64,000 nucleotides of DNA from Paraburkholderia tagetis (GCF_022213065.1 NZ_JAKLJA010000022.1:62001-126000), one strand, 5' to 3'; counted from the stretch's first letter, positions 25,711 to 35,345 are shown. Numbers and translations: made by a program. Notes: generated by a model from the letters alone, not told the origin.

Positions 25711-27332
25711 CCCGCCAGTACGCCTACCGGCTCCGCGCGCACCGGCGCGGCGTGCTGCGCGAGCCCACGGCCTTCGGCCAGCACCGCCGGAGAAATTTCG
25801 AACGCCGCCACCGCCTCGGCCAGTTGCCGCGTCTGCTGATGCAACGAAGCCGCCGCAGCGGCGGCCTCTTCGACCAGCGCTGCGTTTTGCTGCGTCATCT
25901 GATCCATCTGCGAAACGGCGGTGTTCACCTGATCGATGCCGGAGCTCTGCTCGAGCGCCGAAGCGCTGATGCCCGCCATCATTTGCGTGACGCGCGAGAT
26001 CGACGTCGACACCTCGCGCATGGCCGAGCCCGCGCGCTCGACCAGCTCCGAGCCGCCGCGGATCTGCGTCACCGACTCGCTGATCAGCGTCTTGATCTCC
26101 TTGGCCGACTGCGCGCTGCGCTGCGCGAGGCCACGCACCTCGCCCGCCACCACCGCGAAACCGCGCCCCTGCTCGCCAGCGCGCGCCGCTTCCACAGCCG
26201 CATTCAACGCAAGAATGTTCGTCTGAAACGCAATCCCGTCGATCACGCCGATGATTTCCGCGATCTTGTCCGAGCTCTGCGCGATGCCATGCATGCGCTC
26301 GACCACTTCGTCCACCACGGCGCCGCCGCGCGCGGTCGCGTCGAGCGCCGCCTCGGCCAGCGCGTTGGCCTCGCGCGCGTTGTCGGCGGTGTTGCGCACC
26401 GTGCCCGTGAGCTCCTCCATGCTGGCCGCCGTCTCTTCGAGCGAAGCCGCCTGCGACTCCGTGCGCGCCGAGAGATCGGCGTTGCCGGTTGCGATTTCGT
26501 TCGCGCCCACGTGGATCGAGCCCGCCGCTTCGCGCACCGTGTGCACCGTGCGGGCGAGGCTCGCCTGCATCATCGCGAGATCGCGAAAGAGCAGACCGAT
26601 CTCGTTGTCGCCGCGCGCGGCCACGGTTTCGTTCAGGTGCCCGCGCGCGATGCGCTCGAAGTGGCGGCCCGCTTCCTCCAGCGGCGCCACGACGCCCCGG
26701 CGCAGCGCCACGTGCACACCCATGGCGAGCGCGATCAGCACGATCAGGATCGCAATGCCCACGGTCCGGAACAGCGTGAGACGCGCATCGATCGATTCGA
26801 GCGAAGCGTGACTGGCCGCCGCGCTAAAGCGCGCGAAGTCGTGCAGCTCGGCGAGATAGGCGTCCTGGTAGGACTGGGTCGGCTGATCGAGGAACGCCTG
26901 GATGTTATTGGCGTTGAGGTCGTCGATCAGTTCCGCGAGCGCCTTGTGGTAGACCTGATAACGCTGGCCGAGCGCGGCCACGCGCGCACGGTCCTCTTCG
27001 TTGACGGGCTCGACCGCCGTGAGCTCCGCGTACGAGCGGTCGGCGGCGCCCAGTTGCTCCTGCGCGTGGTTGATGATGTCGGTCGGGGCCGCGCCGCCGC
27101 CGCGAATCAGGCGAGTGCCCGCGCGCGAGAGGTTGATGCGCGCGTCCATCAAATGCTGGGTGGTTTCGTTGGCGGCGCTCGCCTGGCGCAGCGCCACGCG
27201 CGAGAGGTCCTTCACGTCGTCGTGTGTGCGGGTGAGCGACCAGAAGCCGAGCCCCCCGGTCACGAGCTGGAGCACGCAGAACGCGACTAGAACACACAAA
27301 AGGCCGGATGCGACCTTGATCTTGCTGAACAT
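25707..27332 (-). CDS. Methyl-accepting chemotaxis protein (Tar/Tsr-like)
   Basis: Chemoreceptor of 541 residues. The ATG gives MFSKIKVASG, then the first membrane segment, a four-helix periplasmic domain of Tar type (TarH-like, about residues 35-190), the second membrane segment (about 193-213), a HAMP domain and a cytoplasmic signalling domain. The hairpin tip is GIAFQTNILALNAAVEAARAG, here shortened to its recognisable centre, followed by GRGFAVVAGEVR. Two methylation-helix regions with Q/E pairs flank it. The C-terminus lacks a clear NWETF CheR-tether pentapeptide. The ligand is unknown. Confidence 0.92.
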   Translation of the reverse strand: MFSKIKVASGLLCVLVAFCVLQLVTGGLGFWSLTRTHDDVKDLSRVALRQASAANETTQHLMDARINLSRAGTRLIRGGGAAPTDIINHAQEQLGAADRSYAELTAVEPVNEEDRARVAALGQRYQVYHKALAELIDDLNANNIQAFLDQPTQSYQDAYLAELHDFARFSAAASHASLESIDARLTLFRTVGIAILIVLIALAMGVHVALRRGVVAPLEEAGRHFERIARGHLNETVAARGDNEIGLLFRDLAMMQASLARTVHTVREAAGSIHVGANEIATGNADLSARTESQAASLEETAASMEELTGTVRNTADNAREANALAEAALDATARGGAVVDEVVERMHGIAQSSDKIAEIIGVIDGIAFQTNILALNAAVEAARAGEQGRGFAVVAGEVRGLAQRSAQSAKEIKTLISESVTQIRGGSELVERAGSAMREVSTSISRVTQMMAGISASALEQSSGIDQVNTAVSQMDQMTQQNAALVEEAAAAAASLHQQTRQLAEAVAAFEISPAVLAEGRGLAQHAAPVRAEPVGVLAG

Positions 27333-27626
27333 TCGTGAACACCTGGGGATGGCGGTTGAACAGGTTCGGCGCGCGCGGGATAACGCACGCACCCGCACGG
27401 GTTTACGGCCTCGCAAACGTTGGATTGAGACCAAATGCGCGAAATTTCTGCGCTAAATGCGCGAAGGCCGGTGTAACAGCGTGTTTCAGAAATGATCGCC
27501 GCGGGTCTTTTGTCGTTTTTCGCAACAATTCCGTGGCGATGGCCTCGCGATTCACCTTGCGCCACCGCACGGCACTTCCTACAGTGGTTAAGAAACTACG
27601 TGGGCGTGGCCCCTGGGAATCCGAAG

Positions 27627-28085
27627 ATGACCGATCTGGTGGATCGCGCGCGCGGCGCACTTCACGCACAACCGTTCAGCATGCTGCTCGGCACCGAACT
27701 CATGAACGTCGGTGCCGACGAGCTGACGCTGCGGCTGCCCGTGCGCGACGAACTCAAGCAGCAGCACGGTTTCGTGCACGGCGGAGTGATCAGCTATCTC
27801 GCCGACAACGCCCTCACGTTCGCGGGCGCGCTGGCGCTCGGTCCACGCGTGGTGACGGGCGAGTACAAGATCAATTACCTGCGGCCCGCCATGTCCGGCA
27901 CGCTGGTCGCGCGGGCGCGCGTGGTCTTTGCGGGGCGCCAGCAGGCCACCTGCCAGTGCAGCGTGTTCGTGATGGAGAACGGCGACGAGCGACTCGTGGC
28001 GCTCGCGCAAGGCACGGTCAGCCGAATGGGCGATGCGGGGGGCACGAACCACGACGGCGCGCACGGAGAGACGCCGCCCGCGTGA
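27627..28085 (+). CDS. Hotdog-fold thioesterase, PaaI type
   Basis: A 152-residue protein with the PaaI/YbgC-like hotdog fold. The block QQHGFVHGGVISYLADNA contains the HGG helix start and the conserved Asp/Asn at the active site, and INYLRPAMSGTLVARARV forms the back strand. Such enzymes hydrolyse acyl-CoA thioesters, often aromatic. The ATG at 27627 is used; the 45 codons upstream in frame lack similarity. It is followed by a strong terminator. Confidence 0.87.
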   Translation: MTDLVDRARGALHAQPFSMLLGTELMNVGADELTLRLPVRDELKQQHGFVHGGVISYLADNALTFAGALALGPRVVTGEYKINYLRPAMSGTLVARARVVFAGRQQATCQCSVFVMENGDERLVALAQGTVSRMGDAGGTNHDGAHGETPPA

Positions 28086-28117
28086 CGGGCGCTGTGTGGA
28101 AAAGCAGGCAGAAAGCG

Positions 28118-28148
28118 AAACAGCCGCGGTTGCATTCCGCGGCTGTTT
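28118..28148. terminator. Bidirectional rho-independent terminator
   Basis: AAACAGCCGCGG (28118-28129) and CCGCGGCTGTTT (28137-28148) form a perfect 12-bp stem around a 7-base loop, with T-rich sequence on the right side. It lies between the convergent thioesterase and FAH-hydrolase genes and can serve both. Confidence 0.85.
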
Positions 28149-28209
28149 GTCTGTTATCTCTGTTTACCTCTGTTTATCTATCTATGCGGCAGGATCCGTA
28201 AAAACGCGC

Positions 28210-29058
28210 TCACTCCGCCGCGCGCGTCTTCTGCGTCTGCACGCCGAGCCCTTCGATCCCCAGGCGCACGGTCTGGCCCGGTTTCAGGTACACCGGCTCG
28301 GGCTTGATGCCCATGCCCACGCCCGGCGGCGTGCCCGTGGTGATCACATCGCCCGGCTGCAGGCTCACGCACTGCGAGAGATACGACACCAGCTTCGCGA
28401 CCGTGAAGACCATCGTGCGCGTGCTGCCGTTCTGATAGCGGTGGCCGTCCACTTCGAGCCACATCGAGAGATTCTGCGGATCGGCCACCTCGTCGCGCGT
28501 GACGAGCCACGGGCCGGTCGGGCCGAAGGTATCGAAGCCCTTGCCCTTGTCCCACTGGCCGCCACGCTCGATCTGCCACTCGCGCTCCGACACATCGTTG
28601 ATCACGCAGTAGCCCGCCACGTAGTTCAGCGCATCGGCCTCGCTCACGTTCTTCGCATGCTTGCCGATCACCACGCCCAGTTCGACTTCCCAATCGGTCT
28701 TCTTCGAGCCGTGCGGGATCTCGATGTCGTCGTTCGGGCCGACGATGCAACTCGTCCACTTGTTGAACACCACCGGCTCGCTCGGCACCGGCATGCCCGC
28801 TTCCTCGGCGTGATCGGCGTAATTCAGGCCGATGGCCACCATCTTGCCGATCTGGCCCACGCATGGCCCGAGGCGCGGATTGCCCTCCACGAGCGGCAGC
28901 GTTTCCGGATCGATCGAGCGCAGTTGCGCGAGGCCGGCGTCGGAGAGCACGTCGCCGGCGATGTCGGCAACGGCGCCCGACAGTGCGCGAATGCGGCCCT
29001 CTGCATCCAGGAGGCCCGGTTTTTCGTGACCCTTGGGGCCATAGCGAAGCAATTTCAT
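28210..29058 (-). CDS. Fumarylacetoacetate hydrolase-family enzyme, probable 2,4-diketo-3-deoxy-L-fuconate hydrolase
   Basis: A 282-residue FAH-fold hydrolase that cleaves C-C bonds in diketo acids. Metal-binding residues are visible in WEVELGVVIG (E-x-E) and DVSEREWQ (D). Family blocks include GLNYADHAEEAG and the C-terminal GDVITTGTPPGVGMG. Its sequence type and location near a lactonase and SDR fit the last step of the non-phosphorylating L-fucose pathway (cleavage to pyruvate and L-lactate), but this is inference; ureidoglycolate lyase-like activities are alternatives. poxB separates it from the main operon. Confidence 0.85.
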   Translation of the reverse strand: MKLLRYGPKGHEKPGLLDAEGRIRALSGAVADIAGDVLSDAGLAQLRSIDPETLPLVEGNPRLGPCVGQIGKMVAIGLNYADHAEEAGMPVPSEPVVFNKWTSCIVGPNDDIEIPHGSKKTDWEVELGVVIGKHAKNVSEADALNYVAGYCVINDVSEREWQIERGGQWDKGKGFDTFGPTGPWLVTRDEVADPQNLSMWLEVDGHRYQNGSTRTMVFTVAKLVSYLSQCVSLQPGDVITTGTPPGVGMGIKPEPVYLKPGQTVRLGIEGLGVQTQKTRAAE

Positions 29059-29188
29059 TGTCTCTGTTCCTTGTCTGTCTGTGCGAGGATCGCCGCGAAA
29101 AACAGGAAGTCGCCTGCTTGCCGCGTTACCTAAGATAATTCTACGGCACAGGCGCACCAGGCGAGCCGGGCACACGCGACCGTTCATT

Positions 29189-29213
29189 GGCACGGCGGCT
29201 TGACCGCCGTGCC
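29189..29213 (-). terminator. Strong hairpin after poxB
   Basis: GGCACGGCGG and CCGCCGTGCC form a perfect 10-bp GC-rich stem with a 5-base loop, 10 bp after the poxB stop. There is no U-tract, so termination may be weak or the hairpin may stabilise the message end. Confidence 0.55.
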
Positions 29214-29222
29214 CCGCGGCTA

Positions 29223-30941
29223 TCAGCGCAGCAGGTTCGTTTCGGCCATTTCGACGACTTCCCGCACGCGGCCGTCGAGCAACGCACGCACGCCATACAT
29301 CATCGTACCCGTTGCCATTTCGACCTCCACCTTGGGCGGCATCACCAGTTCGTCCCGGTTCACGTGCACATTGAGCAGCGCCGGGCCGGGATGCGCGAGG
29401 AACGCCTGTAGCGCGGCCTCGAGTTCGTCGTTCTGGCGCACCGTCCAGCCACCGAAGCCGATCACTTCCGCGAGCTTGGCGAAGTCGGGATTCTGCAAGT
29501 CGGTATACGCATTCAGCAATCCCTCGACTTTCATCTCCAGCTCGACAAAACCCAGCGTGCCGTTGTTCAGTACAACGATCTTCAGCGGAATGTTCTCCTG
29601 TACCGCCGTGATCAGATCTCCAAGCAGCATCGACAGGCCGCCATCGCCGCAGATCGCGATCACCTCGCGCCCAGGAAGTGCCTTCTTGATACCGAGAGCC
29701 TGCGGCATTGCGTTGGCCATCGTGCCGTGCAGCAGGCTGGTGAGCGTCCGTCGCTTGCCGTTCACGCTGATGTAACGCAGCAGCCAGACCATTGCCGTAC
29801 CCGCGTCGGCGGTGAAAATCGCATCGTCGGACGCGTGACGATCAAGCAAGCTGACGAGGTGTTGCGGATGAATGAGCCCGCGATGGCCGGGCTCGGCTTG
29901 ACTGGCCCAATTCTTCAGCATGTTGCGATGATTTTTCCGCGCCTGTTCGAGGTATGAGCCGTCGTCGTGATGGGCAAGGCGCGGCAACAGCGCATCCAGC
30001 GTCGTGGCAATATCGCCAACCGCGCCGATCTCCACGGGATGGCGCCGCCCAAGATGGGTCGGGTCGATATCGATCTGCACGATGCGCGCTTGCTTCGGAT
30101 AGTACTGCCGCCATGCGAAGTCGCAGCCGAGCAGCACCAGCGTATCGCAGTTCATCACGGCTTCGAAACCGGCGCTGCCCCCCATCATGCCGGTCATGCC
30201 GACGTTGTACGGATTGTCGTGTTCGACAAAGTCCTTGGCGCGCGACGTATGCGCCATGGGCGCATTCAACGTTTCGCAAAGCCGCATCACCTGATCGCGG
30301 GCGGCTTCGCATCCCGCGCCCGCATAAACGGCGATGCGCTTGCCCGCGTTCAGCACGGCGGCCATGCTGTCGAGTTCCGCATCAGACGGCCGCGTCAGCG
30401 GCTTCGACGTATGCACCCTCAGACCCTGAACATGCGCGAGTTCCATGCCTGCGATGTCGCCCGGCACGATCAGGACCGCGACACCCCGCTTCGTCAACGC
30501 GGCCTGCGCGGCGAGCGTCACGAGCCGCTCGGCCTGCTCCGGATGATTGACGGTCGCGCAGAAAACACTGCATTGACGATAGATCGGCTCGAAATCCACT
30601 TCCTGGGGGAAGTCGATACCCAGTTCGGACGTGGCGACCTGGCTCGCGATCAGCACGACCGGTGCGCGATTGCGATGCGATTCGAAAATGCCGTTGACGA
30701 AGTGCAGGCTGCCGGGGCCGCAACTGCCCGCGCACGCGGTGAGCCTGCCGGTCATGAAGGCTTCGCCGCCCGCAGCAAATGCACCCACTTCCTCGTGACG
30801 CATATGCACCCATTCGATGCTGCTGCGCCGGATCGCGTCCGTTACGTGATTAAGCGTATCGCCCACCACACCATAGCAGTGCTTAACGCCTGCGCTCTCC
30901 AATACATCGACGATGACTTCGGCAACTTTTTTTCTGGCCAT
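29223..30941 (-). CDS. poxB: Pyruvate dehydrogenase (quinone), PoxB
   Basis: Thiamine-diphosphate and FAD-dependent flavoenzyme of 572 residues, the same length as E. coli PoxB, which oxidises pyruvate to acetate and CO2 with ubiquinone as acceptor at the membrane. Seen are the N-terminal ThDP-binding glutamate region (MRHEEVGAFAAGGEA), the central FAD-type domain, and the ThDP signature GDGGLSMLLGDLITAVQ ending in NNGTLGFV. An acetolactate-synthase-like role is less likely because residues and length follow PoxB. The ATG giving MARKKVAEV is the start; two operator-like sites lie upstream. Confidence 0.92.
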   Translation of the reverse strand: MARKKVAEVIVDVLESAGVKHCYGVVGDTLNHVTDAIRRSSIEWVHMRHEEVGAFAAGGEAFMTGRLTACAGSCGPGSLHFVNGIFESHRNRAPVVLIASQVATSELGIDFPQEVDFEPIYRQCSVFCATVNHPEQAERLVTLAAQAALTKRGVAVLIVPGDIAGMELAHVQGLRVHTSKPLTRPSDAELDSMAAVLNAGKRIAVYAGAGCEAARDQVMRLCETLNAPMAHTSRAKDFVEHDNPYNVGMTGMMGGSAGFEAVMNCDTLVLLGCDFAWRQYYPKQARIVQIDIDPTHLGRRHPVEIGAVGDIATTLDALLPRLAHHDDGSYLEQARKNHRNMLKNWASQAEPGHRGLIHPQHLVSLLDRHASDDAIFTADAGTAMVWLLRYISVNGKRRTLTSLLHGTMANAMPQALGIKKALPGREVIAICGDGGLSMLLGDLITAVQENIPLKIVVLNNGTLGFVELEMKVEGLLNAYTDLQNPDFAKLAEVIGFGGWTVRQNDELEAALQAFLAHPGPALLNVHVNRDELVMPPKVEVEMATGTMMYGVRALLDGRVREVVEMAETNLLR

Positions 30942-31070
30942 TGCAGATCTCTTCTTGACAGAACGGACGAGGATCATGAAGACCGGTGTGCGTGCCGCCT
31001 GCTCACTCGAGCGATGGTTTCATCGACACCGCCTTCATCCAATGCGCATTTGGCAAATGCGCCGCGCAGA

Positions 31071-31165
31071 TTGTCCGGACAACCCGCCATACTGTCTCAC
31101 CGGCCTATGGATTCATTGCGCGCTGTCAAGCAGAAAAAATTCAATGAAGCGGTGTTGTCCGGTCA
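31071..31165 (-). promoter_or_regulatory. TTGTCCGG operator-like sites upstream of poxB
   Basis: TTGTCCGGACAA (31071-31082) is a perfect 12-bp palindrome; TTGTCCGGTCA (31155-31165) is a half-conserved second copy 84 bp away, an integral number of DNA turns. The form resembles FadR-subfamily GntR operators. Both lie in the poxB upstream region. No GntR repressor of that subfamily is in the window, so the assignment is inference. Confidence 0.45.
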
Positions 31166-31233
31166 TCGTCGATCGAGTGGCATCTTCGGCGGAGATCGAT
31201 GTTTCCCGTTGCGCCAGCATTGAGCAAACCCGT

Positions 31234-31977
31234 CTAATTTGACCACCCGCCGTCGATCACATGCGCCTGGCCGGTCGTGAACGCCGACTCGTCCGAGGCG
31301 AGATAGAGCGCGAGCGCCGCGATCTCTTCGGCCTTGCCCACACGGCCCATCGGCTGGCGCGCGACGAAGGCCGCGCGCGCCGCGTCCACGGTCGTGCCCT
31401 GCGCCGCCGCCTGGGTGGCGATGCGCTCCTCGAGCGACGGCGAGGCCACGGTGCCGGGACAGATCGCGTTGCAGCGGACGCCGCGCGTCACGAAATCGGC
31501 GGCCACGGCCTTGGTCAGCCCGATCACAGCCGCCTTGGACGTACCGTAGACGAAGCGGTTGGGCACGCCCTTCACGCTCGACGCCGCCGACGACATATTG
31601 ATGATCGACCCGCCGCCCGCCTCCAGCATCGCGGGCAAGAAGGCGCGGATGGTCCGGTACATCGACTTGGCGTTGAGCTCGAAGGCGAAGTCCCAGTCCG
31701 CTTCGCTCGCTTCGAGAATCGAGCCCGCGTGCACGAAGCCCGCGCAGTTGAACAGCACGTCGATCGCGCCCAGTTCGCGCGCGAGCGCCGCGATGGCCGC
31801 GCCGTCGCGCACGTCGAGCTTGCGTGCCTCGACTGGCAGGGACGCGAGTGCGTCGATGCGGATGTCGGTGGCGATCACGCGTGCGCCCTCGCGCGCGAAC
31901 AGATCGGCGGCCGCATAGCCGATGCCCTGGCCCGCCGCGGTGATCAAGGCCGTCTTGCCGGCCAGTCTTTGTGCCAT
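31234..31977 (-). CDS. SDR-family dehydrogenase, probable 2-keto-3-deoxy-L-fuconate dehydrogenase
   Basis: Short-chain dehydrogenase of 247 residues. The Rossmann motif is TAAGQGIG (about residues 13-20), NAG appears as NCAG, and the catalytic set is S in MSSAAS with YxxxK in YGTSK. The unusual TAAGQGIG motif and the length match characterised 2-keto-3-deoxy-L-fuconate dehydrogenases, which make the 2,4-diketo acid for the FAH hydrolase. It is the last gene of the leftward catabolic operon, 3 bp behind the lactonase gene. A generic 3-oxoacyl reductase role is less likely given the context. Confidence 0.85.
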   Translation of the reverse strand: MAQRLAGKTALITAAGQGIGYAAADLFAREGARVIATDIRIDALASLPVEARKLDVRDGAAIAALARELGAIDVLFNCAGFVHAGSILEASEADWDFAFELNAKSMYRTIRAFLPAMLEAGGGSIINMSSAASSVKGVPNRFVYGTSKAAVIGLTKAVAADFVTRGVRCNAICPGTVASPSLEERIATQAAAQGTTVDAARAAFVARQPMGRVGKAEEIAALALYLASDESAFTTGQAHVIDGGWSN

Positions 31978-31980
31978 CTG

Positions 31981-32865
31981 CTACTCCCGTTGATTCGGAT
32001 GCTCACTCAGTTGATAAAACGCCGCCGCGTTGCCGCCGAAAACGGCGGCACGCTCGCGCTCGCCCAGATGCGCGAGCAAGCGCTGCGCGCTCGCGTGCCA
32101 GCTTGCGTAGTCGCCGTTGAGGTTGAGCACGGGCCAGTCGCTGCCCCACATGAGTCGATGCGCGCCAAAGCACGCGAGCAGATGCTCGATCCACGGGCTC
32201 AGCGTGGCATCGCTCCAGCCCGGCGCGGCCTCGGTCGCGAAACCCGAGACCTTGCAATGGACTTGCTCAAAGCGCGCGAGGCGCGTGATCACCTGCGACC
32301 ATGCAGCGAAGCCTGGCGTGCCTTCGCCGCCCTCGCGGATGGGCGGCTTCGCGCCATGATCGATCACTACGCGCAACGCGCGATGGCGCGCGAGGAACGT
32401 TTCGAGTGCGCTTGCGTGGCGCGTGAAGATGAGCGCATCGAAGGCCAGGTCGTGGGCGATCAGGGCCTCGACGGCGCGCGCCGTGTCGGCTGTCGCGATC
32501 CAGTCGTCGTCGGGCAGATCCTGGAGCATCGGGCGCACGGCGCACAGCTTCGGCTCGCGTGCGAGTTCATCGATCAGTTCGGGCGCCAGCGGATCGTCGA
32601 GCGGCACCCAGCCCACCACGCCCGCGATCGAATCGTCGTGGCGCGCGAGATCGAGCAGATACCAGGTTTCGTCGACCGTGGGCGCGGCCTGCACGAGCAC
32701 CGTGCGCGCGACGCCGCAGCGCGCGCGCAACGGCGCGAGATCGGCGGGACCGAAGGGACGATAGAGCGCGGCAAGCGCGGGCGTGAGCCAGCCGTAGTCG
32801 CCGCGCGCGGGATCCCAGTAATGCTGATGCGCGTCGATCTGCGGGGTCGCGATGTGCCTGGTCAT
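31981..32865 (-). CDS. Amidohydrolase-family lactonase, probable L-fuconolactonase
   Basis: A 294-residue TIM-barrel hydrolase of the COG3618 type. It opens with QIDAHQHYWDPARGDYGWL, where the HxH metal motif is modified to HQH, and ends with the block HRLMWGSDWPV, which supplies the last metal-ligand aspartate. This group includes L-fucono-1,5-lactonases and L-rhamnonolactonases. In the operon it follows the aldo/keto reductase that would make the lactone. The sugar specificity is inferred from the neighbours. Confidence 0.87.
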   Translation of the reverse strand: MTRHIATPQIDAHQHYWDPARGDYGWLTPALAALYRPFGPADLAPLRARCGVARTVLVQAAPTVDETWYLLDLARHDDSIAGVVGWVPLDDPLAPELIDELAREPKLCAVRPMLQDLPDDDWIATADTARAVEALIAHDLAFDALIFTRHASALETFLARHRALRVVIDHGAKPPIREGGEGTPGFAAWSQVITRLARFEQVHCKVSGFATEAAPGWSDATLSPWIEHLLACFGAHRLMWGSDWPVLNLNGDYASWHASAQRLLAHLGERERAAVFGGNAAAFYQLSEHPNQRE

Positions 32866-32893
32866 GGGATGGGCGCTTTATTTTCAGTGCACT

Positions 32894-33928
32894 TCAAGGC
32901 AGCGGCGCGCGTGCATCGACGAGACCTTCGTCGCGCAACGCGCGCCAGAATCCGGGCGGCAGCTTCGTTTCGAACGACGCCACATTCTCGCGCAATTCGT
33001 CCGCGCTGCGCGCGCCGGTGAGCACGGTCGCCACGACCGGATGCGCGTAGGGAAATTGCAGCGCCGCCGCCGCGAGCGGCACGCCGTGCGCGCGGCAGAC
33101 CGCTTCGAGACGCGCGACGCGCTCGATCACGTCGGGCGGCGCCTCGCCGTAATTGAACTTGCGCTCGCCTGCGAGGCCGCGCGCGAGAATGCCCGAATTG
33201 AACGCGCCGCCCAGCAGGATGCTCACACCGCGCTGGCTACAGGCGGGCAGCAGATCGTCGAGCGGCGCCTGTTCGAGCAGCGTGTAGCGGCCCGCCAGCA
33301 GCGCGCAGTCGATCTGGAATTCGCGCATCGCTTCGAGTATCACCTCGCGCTCGTTCACGCCGAAGCCGATGGCCTTCACCGCGCCCGACGCGCGCAACTC
33401 GTCCAGTGCGCGAAAGCCGCCGCCTTCGGTAAGCTGCCGCCAGTAGTGCGCGTTGCGCTCGCCGTGCGTGACGCGGCCGATGTCGTGCACGAGCAGGATG
33501 TCGATATCGACGATGCCGAGCCGCTGCTGGCTATCCTCGAACGAACGCAAAATACCTTCGCGCGTGTAATCGAAAATGGCCTCGAAGGGCAGCGGATTTT
33601 GCCAGCCTTCACTGCCGTCGTAGGGATGGGTACGCGGCACGAAGTGGCGGCCCACCTTGGTCGACAGCACGTATTCGCTGCGCGGATAGCGCCGCAGCGC
33701 ATCGCCTAAGCGATGCTCGGCTTTCGTGTGACCATAGTGCGGCGCGGTGTCGAAGAAGCGCACGCCGGCAGCCCAGGCGGCATCGACGGTGGCCTGCGCC
33801 TCTTCGTCGGTGAGATCGCGATACAGGCCGCCGAGCGGCGCCGTGCCCAGACTCAGCGCGCTCACTTCGAGCGCGGTGCGCCCGATGCGGCGGCGCTGCG
33901 CAACCTGCGGGTGAGGCTCCTGCGCCAT
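32894..33928 (-). CDS. Aldo/keto reductase, probable L-fucose (D-threo-aldose) 1-dehydrogenase
   Basis: NAD(P)-dependent aldo/keto reductase of 344 residues. The active-site Asp/Tyr are in FFDTAPHYGHTKAEHRLG, the catalytic lysine in YVLSTKVGR, and the fourth residue His in DILLVHDIG. The segment HFVPRTHPYDG and overall form match the subfamily of D-threo-aldose 1-dehydrogenases and pyridoxal dehydrogenases that oxidise L-fucose or related sugars to the lactone. It would be the first step of the pathway encoded by the operon. Confidence 0.87.
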   Translation of the reverse strand: MAQEPHPQVAQRRRIGRTALEVSALSLGTAPLGGLYRDLTDEEAQATVDAAWAAGVRFFDTAPHYGHTKAEHRLGDALRRYPRSEYVLSTKVGRHFVPRTHPYDGSEGWQNPLPFEAIFDYTREGILRSFEDSQQRLGIVDIDILLVHDIGRVTHGERNAHYWRQLTEGGGFRALDELRASGAVKAIGFGVNEREVILEAMREFQIDCALLAGRYTLLEQAPLDDLLPACSQRGVSILLGGAFNSGILARGLAGERKFNYGEAPPDVIERVARLEAVCRAHGVPLAAAALQFPYAHPVVATVLTGARSADELRENVASFETKLPPGFWRALRDEGLVDARAPLP

Positions 33929-33955
33929 GCGGAATTCTCCTCGATATCGTGAGCG

Positions 33956-35281
33956 TCAGTGCGAAGCGGCCACCGGCACCGGCACGCGCGCGCTTGCGGG
34001 CAGGCACGCCGGGCCAACCGGTTCGAAGGTCTTGTACGTGAGAATAAACTCTTGATGGCCAAGCGTCTCCGACTTCGAACGCGCGCCTTGCGACACCGCG
34101 AGCGTGACGTCGAACACCTCGCGGCCCACTTCGTCTAGCGTGCCGCGGCCTTCGAGGATGCGGCCCGCATCGACGTCCATGTCGCCGGAGAGGTTGCGAT
34201 ACGTCTGCGGATTCGCGCAGACCTTGATGACAGGCGCAAGCGCCGATCCCACCACGGAGCCGCGCCCCGTCGTGAACAGGATGATGTGCGCGCCGCATGC
34301 GATCAGCTCCGCGATCTCCGCGTTGTCGCTGATATTTGGGAATCCGAATCGTGGCTCGCCATCGGGCACCACGTCGAGCAGATAGAGCCCGCCCGTGGGC
34401 GGCACGTCGCCCGGCTTCACGATGCCGACGATAGGCGACGCCCCGCTCTTCGCATACGCGCCCAGCGACTTTTCCTCCTGCGTGGTGAGCCCGCCGTCCG
34501 CATTGCCGACCGCGAACGAGCCGTGCCCGAGGATCGAGTAATAGCGCGCGGCCTTCGCCACGCTGGCGACGATCTCGTCGCCCAGTTCGGGGCGCGCGGC
34601 ACGGTTCTTCATGTGGTATTCGCAGCCCACCAGCTCGCCGGTCTCTTCGAACAGACATGCCGCACCCGCCGCGACCAGGTGATCGAACGCACGGCCCACG
34701 GCCGGATTCGCGGTGATGCCGCTGGTGCTGTCCGAGCCGCCGCAGATCGTGCCCACCACGAGTTCGTCGAGCCGCATCGGCACTTTTTGCTGTCGCGCGA
34801 GTTGGGCGCGCGCCTCGCGTACCCAATCCACGCCGTATTGAATCGTGCTGCGCGTGCCGCCCTTTTCCTGAATCGTCAGCACCTCCACGGGGCGCCCGCT
34901 CGCGCGCACCCGATCCACGAGGTAGTGCTTGTTCATGCTCTCGCAGCCGAGCGAGACGAACAGCACCGCGCCCACGTTCGGATGTGTCGTGAGCTGCGTC
35001 ATCATCTTCTCGGCATAACTATTCGGAAAACAGCCCGGAAAGCCGATCAGATGGACGGGCGGCTCCTGCGGCGCCTGCGGGTCGTCGAACGCGTGGGCGG
35101 CATCGTAGAGCGGCTCGCGAAACCGCGCGACGATCTCGCGCGCCACGTGATGCGCGCATTCGACGAGATACGCCACCGCAACCACGTTGCGGATACCCTT
35201 GCGTCCGTCGCTGCGCAGCCACCCTTCGAGCTTCGGTTCGGCCCAGTTTCCTGCATTGGCGTTGAGTTGGGTTTCGGTCAT
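33956..35281 (-). CDS. UxaA-family dehydratase, large subunit (altronate dehydratase-like)
   Basis: A 441-residue sugar-acid dehydratase subunit equal to the C-terminal catalytic part of altronate dehydratase UxaA. Blocks are GYxRxDGRKGIRN-like (LRSDGRKGIRNVVAV), FPGCFPN, CESMN, QEKGGTR and GTICGGSDSTSGITANPA, the last holding cysteine and serine residues of the metal site. The start ATG gives MTETQLNAN. It follows the small SAF-domain gene by 64 bp, and the two together replace the enolase-type FucD dehydratase seen in other L-fucose loci. Substrate L-fuconate is inferred. Confidence 0.88.
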   Translation of the reverse strand: MTETQLNANAGNWAEPKLEGWLRSDGRKGIRNVVAVAYLVECAHHVAREIVARFREPLYDAAHAFDDPQAPQEPPVHLIGFPGCFPNSYAEKMMTQLTTHPNVGAVLFVSLGCESMNKHYLVDRVRASGRPVEVLTIQEKGGTRSTIQYGVDWVREARAQLARQQKVPMRLDELVVGTICGGSDSTSGITANPAVGRAFDHLVAAGAACLFEETGELVGCEYHMKNRAARPELGDEIVASVAKAARYYSILGHGSFAVGNADGGLTTQEEKSLGAYAKSGASPIVGIVKPGDVPPTGGLYLLDVVPDGEPRFGFPNISDNAEIAELIACGAHIILFTTGRGSVVGSALAPVIKVCANPQTYRNLSGDMDVDAGRILEGRGTLDEVGREVFDVTLAVSQGARSKSETLGHQEFILTYKTFEPVGPACLPASARVPVPVAASH

Positions 35282-35345
35282 GGCATTCGTCCTGCGTTCG
35301 TCGTGCATGCGGCGCGGGCTGCGTCGTTCATCGGCATCTGTGCAA

